Below are positions 56,196-64,000 of a stretch of DNA of 64,000 nucleotides, piece by piece. The notes under the pieces are model-generated. The model saw nothing but the letters and a program-made list of their open reading frames with translations, did no database searches and was not told the origin of the DNA. Made by a program: the position numbers and the translations under genes. Each line of letters begins with the position of its first letter. Position 1 is the stretch's first letter. This DNA is from Ligula intestinalis (taxonomy: Eukaryota > Platyhelminthes > Cestoda > Diphyllobothriidea > Diphyllobothriidae), in NCBI GenBank assembly GCA_036362985.1, contig JAYGXS010000005.1, positions 53,090,945-53,154,944 of the forward strand. The letters run 5' to 3'.

Positions 56196-56648
56196 CCACA
56201 TTTTGAAAGAACGAAATGACTGTAAGACCAAAGTTGAAATGCGTTAACGATCGTGAATTCGCTGTTTACCAACACAGCATAGACGTCCATCCAGCTGTCG
56301 GTTGGGAGATGTCGCGCCAGAGCATGTCATAAGGGAGAAGTTAAACAGTACGACCGTCAGACCTGCTCTCGACTGGGGTGGGACGTTCTTAGCCAATGTA
56401 CTGATTATTGCGTTTGTAAAGGCTGACACAGTAGGATGCAGGTCTCACCCGGAAGTGCGAGCACACAGCCTTTTGTACAGAAACACGTTACGTGCTGCGT
56501 GGGCGTAGTCCAAAAATTAGAACATGTTGCCCAACGGATTACCGCAGACGATATAACCCCTATTGCACTGTAGATCTGCAGACATAACTCAGACAAAAGA
56601 CAGAATAGACAATACGGGCGAACATGCGAGTTTAAGGAAGTAATTGAG

Positions 56649-56711
56649 AAGAAGAAGAAGAAGAAAAGAATAAGAAGAAGAAAAAGAAGAAGAAGAAGAA
56701 GAAGAAGAAGG
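56649..56711. repeat. (GAA)n microsatellite
   Basis: An interrupted AAG/GAA array of about 60 bases. The minus-strand open frame across it is compositional. Confidence 0.95.
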
Positions 56712-56818
56712 GAAATAAAGTTAATCGTTGTTGTCATACGTTTGGAGTAATGACTGAAACCTATAGAAACTACAAATGTATGTGCATACTGTTATAACGA
56801 CTAGTTGACAGCGTCGAT

Positions 56819-57200
56819 AGTGTTATAACGATGACATCTGACGCGTGTCACCCTTGAATTACGCCCTGTTGAAATCCCCAAGAAGAACACAATTGGAAGG
56901 GTGTAACTTTTGGATCCACCGAGAGGCAGCTTTTATTGTGTACAAAACCAGGAGGAACTGTCTCGGGTGGCTGTTGTCTCGCTGAGTTGATCTCCAGCGT
57001 CCTCGCTGTCCTCACTATCCGGTGGAGCTGCAACTCTTTGTGTCCCGCCTCGGGCCGAGCCCGGCCTTGGGAGCGGACTGGCCTCGTCACGCGTCCGTTG
57101 TTTCAACAACTCTTCGTCAGGGGTGACAGTGGCTTATAATAGATTGTCTGCGCGTTCTCTTGTGGCCTAGTTGGCCGCATTGGGATAACGTCACGCGACC
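56819..57200 (-). mobile_element. LTR-like repeat, copy 3 (solo, inverted)
   Basis: On the minus strand: TATA-like TATTATAAGCC (57140 downward), TGTCACCCCTGACG, GGAGATCAACTCAGCG, CCACCCGAGACAG, CAATAAAAGC (signal at 56937-56932), and an end with GGGTGACACGCGTCAGATGT. Similarity to copy 1 continues upstream to about 57200 (GGCCAACTAGGCCACAAGAG). Confidence 0.5.
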
Positions 57201-57299
57201 AGTTGACCCTCGGGCTTTGTGCATAGCATAGGCTCTTGTGCGTGCGTGCGTGCATGCATGCGGTCTGAAGTCATCTCGCGTGGTCTGTCCAGTGAACAA

Positions 57300-58286
57300 A
57301 GGAATCTTTGTGACGTCAGGCTCGACGCCTTAGGAGAGCCGACAAGGTAGCTAGCCTATGGTCAGGCTACCATCCTAACACATACATTACACGTTTCAAT
57401 TTTCTGCTGATGTCTGCGATGAAGATTCCGCCACGGATGTCGGAACGTCAGGCTAATAAATGTTTTGTCCAACCGATATCTTCTTCTTCCCTTTAAAAGA
57501 CGGAAAAGCTTGCAAGTAAAAGGGCATGGCATATGTGTCGGTTTTATAGGACGTTTAAGTAGACTTTCGTTGAAATAAGCAGCACCACTAAAATCATCCC
57601 TAAGCCTGTCCAATTACAAAGTTCTTATTACATGCGCACCTATAAGAACCCCAAATCTTTTGAAAATGGTGAATTAAGTCGTAGAAACCCGTTGACAGTT
57701 TGAAGTTACCTATATTTGTCTTTTGTTCAAACTAGTCGGGTAGTTGCCTGTCAATTTAAATTATGCTTAAGCTTCGGGAGTGCACATGGTTGCATTATTT
57801 TATTGTATTATTTTCCGCCATAGTGGATTACTTCCAGGATCTGTAATAAGTTTGTGATTGCAAAAAAAGGGTGGCCATATACATCACCAATTTTGTGAAA
57901 TAATAATTATTATTCTATCTGGTACGTTTCTAAATAACTCATAAGCAGAACATACAATTTACAAAAAAATATATTTCTACATGGCGTTTTTTTATATTAC
58001 CTTCATGGTAACATATATGGATACTTTGCTTATTTCTTCATAGATATCGGTTCATTTAAACAAACGTTGTCTTACAAATTTATAACTGCATTTTAAGGCG
58101 TGAAACTTCACACCTTAGCTAAAAATAATTTGTACAACGAAAATGTTTCGTTTTTCTGAAACTTAATGCGGTTCCTTAAACTTGGCATCACTTCCATTTT
58201 AGCAAATTGGGACTAAATTTTAGAAGGAACATGTTTAACACCTTTTCTACTTACTTTGTAATTCTCCCATAGCATAGTTTATAGTA
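57300..58286. other. AT-rich, no gene seen
   Basis: No domain, repeat or exon structure was recognised in this kilobase; short frames are at chance level. Confidence 0.4.
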
Positions 58287-59824
58287 CAGGGTGCCCCACG
58301 AAAAACCCCTAAATTTATGATAATGTTTATACTGTTATAAAAATAAAAATATTTGATTACAATTATAACTAACAACTTTATTGCGTAATAAACAAACTGT
58401 TACTTAATAACAAGTTACAGATACCGCTCAAAATGCTGTCCATTAACTGCAGAACAGCGACGTAAGCGATCCATCTAGCTCTGAGCTGCTCGACGAATGA
58501 CATCAAGAGGGATGTTGTTCCATGTGTCTATCAACACATGTTTTATTGACTCAATATCAGTGATTCCTATTCTTCGTCTCTGAACCTCCTGTAAGAGTAC
58601 ACTCCAAATGCAAAAGTCCATTACATTCAGGTCAGGGCTCTTGGATGGCCATTGCTGGGGTGTGATGAAATCTGGAGTGTTAACTCGGAGCCAGGCGACA
58701 GTGTCATTGGCAGTGTTTGGCTTTGCACCATCTTGCTGCCACGTCCAGGGTTCTCCCTGCATTACTTGATCAATATCTGTAAACATCTGCGGGCACATCT
58801 CCTCTCTGTAAACAACTTGATTTACAGTTTTTTCGTTCTCCGACTCGGTGCAACACTTCCTGCCCAGCAGCATCTCCTTCAATAAAATAGAGGTCTGTTT
58901 TGCCTTGCCAGGAAACAGCACCATAGCACATGATAGATTTTTGCTGCTTGTCTATCTCCACCAGCAAATCTTCATCAAGAATATCAGTTTTGACTTCCAC
59001 TGCACGATATATGCGTTCATTTTCCCTATTCAGTGGTGCAGACAAGCAGAATGATGATTCATCTGAGAACCACACTTGTTATCATTTTTCTCCTTCACCG
59101 AAGCGCTGAAGCATGGCATCACACTTTGTCTTTCGAGCTTGCTGGTGTGCTTCAGTTAAAACATGGCATTGAATACGTCGAAAACATTTTAAATTGGATT
59201 TTGCAATTGTTCTGTGCACATACCCGTTTGACAATCCCAGTTCTTTACAAATTTCACGTTGACTTGAATGTCTTCTGTGATGATCTGGTGGAGTTACGGC
59301 AAGTTCCAAGACTGCTCGCCTTGTTGGGGAATCGTGCCTGCAAGAAGTGCCACTACCAGGCTAACGCACCTTTGCTACAGGTGATCCACCTTGTTTGAAT
59401 GCAGCCGCGACACCTCTAAACTGGTCAGTTGATATGGCACCAAAAAATTTAGGCAAAATGTTCCGACATTTCTGCAACCCCCATGTTGGATGTTCTTTCC
59501 GGAATAGGACGATGACCTCGCACTGGAAATTGCTTAGCTGTGGCATGGGTCTACACGTCTTTTCAGAATATTCCTGACATATGGTGCGCAGGTGGGCATT
59601 TTAGAACCTTATCCTCTGTGACCACCACCCACATTGTGTGGGTGCTCCTCACCACTGAGCGGAACATGGCGTGGGTGACATGAATGCGGGTGCGAACCAA
59701 CGGGGGCGGCTTCACTTCGGATGTGGCCCAGGTGTTCTGTTTTCTCCGCCATCGATCGTGACGGCATGGGCGGTCCGGCCGCCGTAACAATCACAAACTT
59801 AGGTGTTTTTTGTGGGGCACCCTG
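58287..59824 (-). mobile_element. mariner-type transposon (DD37D, maT-like)
   Basis: Terminal inverted repeats CAGGGTGCCCCACGAAAAAC (58287-58306) and CAGGGTGCCCCACAAAAAAC (minus strand from 59824) bound a 1538-bp element. TA precedes the left end and CA follows the right end. The minus strand encodes a broken transposase. The TIRs and protein differ from the element at 36686-42274, so it is a separate family. Confidence 0.92.
58475..59546 (-). pseudogene. maT-like (DD37D) transposase, broken
   Basis: The coding pieces are 59546-59361 (LSNFQCEVIVLFRKEHPTWG and later QFRGVAAAFKQGG), 59309-59082 (SSQREICKELGLSNGYVHRT, helix-turn-helix), 59075-58770 and 58924-58475. Catalytic residues are in VWFSDESSF-like sequence near 59060, in TWQQDGAKPNTAND near 58735, and in SPDLNVMDFCIWS near 58615. 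The last two acids are separated by 37 residues, as in the DD37D (maT) group. All three acids are retained, but at least three frame changes break the gene. Confidence 0.88.
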
Positions 59825-61987
59825 CAATAAAAAGTTCAGTTTTGTCGTATTTTATAGCATAGGACATTTCTTCGATATGAACTTTCTCAAAATTTGTCCA
59901 AAATTTGTGCATATTTCCCTGAAAACCTTAACTAAGAAAGTAGTTTTCCGAACTAAAGCTTTTCTAATTATCAAATTCACTCAGTTTTTTAAAACAACCT
60001 GGCCAAATATATGCTAAAATACCAAGTTAAATGTCGTCATGGAAGTTGGATTCAGGGCTCGTCATACTGTACACTTGGTTTGGAAAACTACCCTCTTATT
60101 TAAAGTTATTGGGGAAAATGGGCTCCCATTTTTGCTAAATCTTGAGTATGTTTAGATAAAAGGGATTTCGTATGCTATAAGAAAAGACAGGGCGAAACTT
60201 TCTTCTTATATACATTGTGCTAAGAAAAAATTACATAATTAGTAAAAAAGGTGGAATAATAATCCCTTCCAGTACTGGAAAATTTTGTGCGAAGTTGATC
60301 AAATGGAACTAAAGCGAAGTATAAGGAATTGCATTTATTTTCTAAAAAAAGCAGTGGTAGAAGTTTTAAAAATTATATTTAGCTATTCTGTGAAGTTTTT
60401 TTGCACAAAATGCAGTAAAAAACGTTTCATTGCGTTTTGTCTAAACATCACCCCTGACCTTGCACATAACCAAACATAAGCGAAAAAAATAATCCGTTAT
60501 AAAGAGAAAGGTATGTTCTTTCATCTCCTGTAAAATTTAATTTTTTTCCTTGAGATAATTTAAAGAAATTGTCAAACGTCCCCAATTTCCCTGTGAGTTT
60601 ATCTTGGAAAAAGTTAATATATGCAAACGGTCGTCAGCTAAATATCCAATAAAAGCACTTTTTAAAGAGATAACCTCTTATGGAAACTTTTTTTATTAAT
60701 CTTAGGAAGAACAATATGCGTGGTATCTAGCAGACATGTTGTATGCGCGAAAATGTGGTTTGCTGCTTTGAAGCATTTCAACATTTGACCAACATAGCCA
60801 TCTGCATTGAAAATAATATCCAAAAGCACGTTTTTTTCGGTAAATGCTGTTTGATTATATCTTATTTTGAAGGGTTTGATGTAAACATCGAACAAACGGA
60901 CAATTAGTAAACTGATCAATGAATACACCGAAAACTACCGAAATGAAGAGAGAATTTATTCAACGATATTCAATAACTACGTATCTAATCATTCTCACAT
61001 ATACAAAATATTTTGGCTAAAGGCAAGTTCTTTTTTGTATGAAGAAATTGGTTGCATTAAGTTTTATACTTAACAAACTATTGAAATTTATTGTTCTAAT
61101 TTATAGCTATTTGTGCCGTCTCCAGAAGCTGGGAAATATCGAGAAAATTTTATTTTTCTTAACAAACACTTAGTACTTCTTATAGTTCTTTAAAGTATTT
61201 TATATGCCTAATGCTGCTCACTATTATTTATAAGTTTTCGTAAACACGTTCTCGGTGGTATAGGAGAAATAATCAAACATTTACAAATTTAGGAAATTTT
61301 CTTGCAGCACTCGCAGAACTGTATGCTATGCCTTCTAGGCCTCCAAAGCGTCTACCAGCCTATTCCATCTTCTCCTCCTCTAATCTACCTTTAAAATATA
61401 ATAAAACCTAGTGCGACCTTCTTAGCCCTCGGTTGTATTTAGTCTAATGACGAACAAGTGATACCTGTTCTAAAATTAACGAGTCCTATTCGATTTTCCG
61501 ACTATCTTCTTTATTTGCATCATATCATGTTGGAATGCAAATTGCTTCACTTATCTTTAATATAATCAGTTTATTGACGTAGAACATGTCTTTATACTCA
61601 AGACCAGACCTGTCGTTCGTATTGTCCAACTCCTATCTGTGGCTACGCTTACACGAGGTCTTCTAAGCTGAAAGGCGGATGAGGGTTTATCGCCTACAAG
61701 CAACCCGCAAATCCACCACAGTGAACGCATTTCAGTTCCACTCTGGCATTCATTTATTATTCGCGAACAAGCCCATATGTTCTCAAACCTACAGTGAGTA
61801 ATTTTCAAAATACACAATAAGATAAAGTTTGGGTTTTAAAAAGGATTGAAGCTAGAATTACACTGCGGTCAGATTAATGCCACTTAACTTCAATTGAGGT
61901 CCGCCCAAACGGATCACGTGGTGAATTGGCTTGGCTAGCTGTGTGTCCAACAGACGCTATTAAGTTGTGCTCCCACTACGCATGTCG
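59825..61987. other. AT-rich, no gene seen
   Basis: About 2.2 kb of very AT-rich DNA holds only short chance frames (60285-60479 plus, 60662-60928 minus, 61566-61817 minus). No terminal repeats or tandem arrays were recognised. Confidence 0.45.
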
Positions 61988-62489
61988 CATATTATTTGTT
62001 TGTGCACCGATCTATTCCTCAGGATGCGCCCATCCTGAGATAATGCTTTTGCGAGTCGGATCAACCAACTGTGTTCCGCAAAGCTACTGATAATTGATAT
62101 TTTACTAGCCAACTGTCAGTAACACGTTTTTTTATGTTTTTATAACAGTGTTCCGGCAGACACACTTGGCGTACTGTGATATAGCTATTTCGGGCTATTG
62201 GCCCTCATCAGCCACAGGCAGCCAACCCTAGTGTAGCAGCTGAAATTGCCGCCGCACCCGAGTTTTGAACTCGCGCCTTGCCGGTCAGGGGCAGACGTCC
62301 TAACCATTGAGCCATCGAGTTCGGTGTCTAGCCGGTTGTAGATCGGGAGTATATATTATTTGTTTGTGCACCGATCAATTCCTCAGGATGCGCCCATCCT
62401 GACATAATGCTTTTGCGGATCGGATCAACCGATTGTGTTCTGCAAAGCTACTGTTAATTGATATGTTACTAGCCAAGTGTCAGTAACAC
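61988..62489 (-). repeat. hammerhead SINE copy 3 between 138-bp direct repeats
   Basis: Two direct repeats of about 138 bases (61988-62125 and 62352-62489, offset 364) abut the central 226-base unit on both sides. Each contains TTGTTTGTGCACCGATC, AGGATGCGCCCATCCTGA and GTCAGTAACAC. The central unit on the minus strand has a tRNA-like head (A-box-like GATGGCTCAATGGTTAGGAC, B-box-like GAGTTCAAAACTC) and a hammerhead. The whole is 1.4 units of a 364-base tandem repeat. Confidence 0.8.
62174..62217 (-). ncRNA. hammerhead ribozyme in SINE copy 3 (best core)
   Basis: Minus strand: stem I is CTGTGG (62217-62212) with TCACAG (62179-62174), six pairs including one G-U. The core is a consensus CTGATGA (62211-62205). 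Stem II is GGGC (62204-62201) with GCCC (62195-62192) around CAATA. GAAA lies at 62191-62188. A minimal stem III with a four-base loop follows, with predicted cleavage after position 62180 (or after 62178 if stem III is 3 bp). Every core base expected for a hammerhead is present, so this copy could be active. Confidence 0.88.
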
Positions 62490-62881
62490 ATACATTGAGT
62501 ATTGTTGGCATTCGTGAGCTTTGACTGGGGCCACACCAGCCACCTGCGGCTGTATTGAACTCCAGTCACCCTGAATCTGTGTGTGTGTGTGACGTAGCCC
62601 ATAGTTGGATCAGGAATCCTAGCCGAAATCCAAACTGGGAGTAGTTGGGAGACGGAGAGAAGCCGCGACCTCGACCGGCTTGAGCCAAAGGTCCACGGGA
62701 GTGAGGTGGGTGCCTGGCCGAGAACTGCAGGCGAACAGATGACGGCAGTCATGCGATGAGACGCCGCAGTCGGGACAGCAGTCGGGTATGGATGGGTCGA
62801 GCCGGTGTAGAAACTACGGGTGAATTTCGTCAAGGAAAAAGGACGAAGACCTACTTTGAACGAATTATCCACCACAAACAC
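62480..62881 (-). CDS. unrecognised ORF, 133 residues
   Basis: An uninterrupted frame in a GC-richer island begins at ATG 62881-62879 on the minus strand and ends at 62480, just inside the flanking repeat of SINE copy 3. The protein has no clear signal peptide or domain and is rich in S, R, T and P. The length could be chance or part of a repeated element. Confidence 0.25.
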   Translation of the reverse strand: MFVVDNSFKVGLRPFSLTKFTRSFYTGSTHPYPTAVPTAASHRMTAVICSPAVLGQAPTSLPWTFGSSRSRSRLLSVSQLLPVWISARIPDPTMGYVTHTHRFRVTGVQYSRRWLVWPQSKLTNANNTQCMCY

Positions 62882-64000
62882 ATTAAAGATTGATGTTTTA
62901 TCGGTTTCGTACAGTGTTAGGTTACATATAGTTGCATAAAGCTACGAATAAGGCCTTTTTACTTGGAAGGGCATAGATAAATGTTGGTGGACTTTCTGTT
63001 TATGTGCAAATAAGGTCGCTTCAACGGTGGTTGTCAATATGATACTGCGAAAGCTGTCAAAGCCATGACAAACTTCTCCCTGCGTGTTCTTCTACCTTTT
63101 ACCTGATTTGTGACCGTGAACTCAATTGCATTATTGATATCAATTTGCAGTTTCAACATAAGATTCAGCAAACGGTGGGCGTGATGGCTGAGCCATTTTA
63201 GTCAACAGCGAACGCAGCCGTCTGTCGTAAAGCGAATTGATGACTTGTAGTGGAACTTGAACATCGAGCTCCTATACTCCTAGTCCCTGGTACTAAAGAT
63301 TAGAAATTAGGATAAGCAGTAAAATATACTTTAATAACTGTTATATGCATTTCATTTTCTTGTACTTACAAATGCTGTTGATTTATATCCGTACATTTTG
63401 TTGATCTGTATTCACATTTAATGTATTGCGGAATAACCCAATTATGAATGTGCATGTTTCTTTAATTTCCTGTAAAAATAGAAATGGATGTTAGGAGGTC
63501 ATCTTCTTAAACTTACCTGAGATTCAACTTCCCATGCTGGAGTTAGATTAGTATAGTCCAACTTCAATTTACATGTGAAACAACTTACTACTTACAACTT
63601 ACAACTCGCGGGAAAAAATTCAACTACATATTTCACTTTCCACTTCTAAAAATTTCCTTTACTGCCTATCCTATTTCTCCACCCCTAAAACCACAATATC
63701 CACCGTTTCCGTAGAACAAAATGCTGGGACTAAGGGTATATGAGCTTCACTACTTAAACTACTTTTGCCATTATGTCTTCAGGAGTAAGCCTTGTCCAAA
63801 GTTACTAGTTCACTGCACGGCCGTTTGAAAAGTGTTCATTCCTAAGGGACTGCGTTACTCGCACTCTGGGACCTGAAGTTTGCTCTAGTTCGTTGGCCAA
63901 CATCTCCTCCAATCTGTCTTAAAGAAACACAATACTCACATAGCAAGCCCAAAATCTCCCTTTTCCATTCGGAATCGGGCATGCTGGTCGTACTTTCTAG
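62882..64000. other. no gene seen
   Basis: AT-rich sequence to the window edge without recognisable features. Confidence 0.4.

Noticed and set aside
56405..56737. 110-codon leucine/phenylalanine-rich ORF on the minus strand
   Set aside because: Most of it reads through the (GAA)n microsatellite; it is not a membrane protein gene.
57080..57130. Possible hammerhead on the minus strand in LTR-like copy 3 (CTGACGA...GAAA with GTCAC/GTGAC)
   Set aside because: No stem II, and the related copy at 53642 reads CTGACAC, so the core is not conserved in the family.
1..64000. CRISPR array, bacterial operon or prophage
   Set aside because: No regularly spaced short repeats and no prokaryotic gene arrangement; introns, LINEs and Helitrons show eukaryotic DNA.

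Overview
The window is a repeat-rich stretch of an animal genome, most likely a parasitic flatworm (tapeworm or fluke). The evidence is indirect. A multi-exon eEF1A-like gene has two 37-38 bp introns. The rest is dominated by Helitrons, Penelope-like elements (PLEs), an APE/RT LINE family, an RTE LINE, two different Tc1/mariner-type transposons, and a tRNA-derived short repeat carrying hammerhead ribozymes. There are no operons, bacterial signals, CRISPR arrays or rRNA genes. A 100-base run of N marks an assembly gap at 13576-13675.

Layout. 1-8725: broken Helitron copies, including a near-perfect 3.05 kb inverted pair and one well-preserved Helitron 3' terminus. 9465-11600: a short perfect hairpin, then a GC-rich CACTA-like transposon remnant. 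13300-16250: the tRNA-derived hammerhead repeats and a small mariner deletion derivative. 14210-20815: three sets of paired exons, each pair encoding two membrane helices joined by a phase-2 intron. 21450-26430: Penelope-like elements, one with pseudo-LTRs that contain hammerhead-like cores. 26430-31350: mostly unassigned sequence with tRNA-Trp-derived repeats. 31612-33027: the eEF1A-like gene. 33100-36680: simple repeats and unassigned dispersed repeats. 36686-42274: a mariner-type transposon whose transposase is split by a 4 kb LINE. 44027-53043: tandem repeat, a nearly intact LINE, a GIY-YIG fragment and an RTE LINE, packed end to end. 53560-57200: three copies of an LTR-like repeat. 58287-59824: a second mariner-type element with 37 residues between its last two acidic residues. 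61988-62489: a tandem unit with the best hammerhead core. The remainder is AT-rich and shows no genes.

How it fits together. Only eEF1A, and possibly the two-helix exon family, look like host genes. Everything else is mobile DNA in several age layers: LINE inside mariner, a mariner derivative inside an intron, and PLE fragments in both orientations. The most interesting thread is ribozyme-based. Three copies of a tRNA-headed repeat carry a recognisable hammerhead core. In two of them the ribozyme unit is bracketed by direct repeats, as expected for a tandem, retrozyme-like element. All identifications come from reading the sequence; no database search was run.
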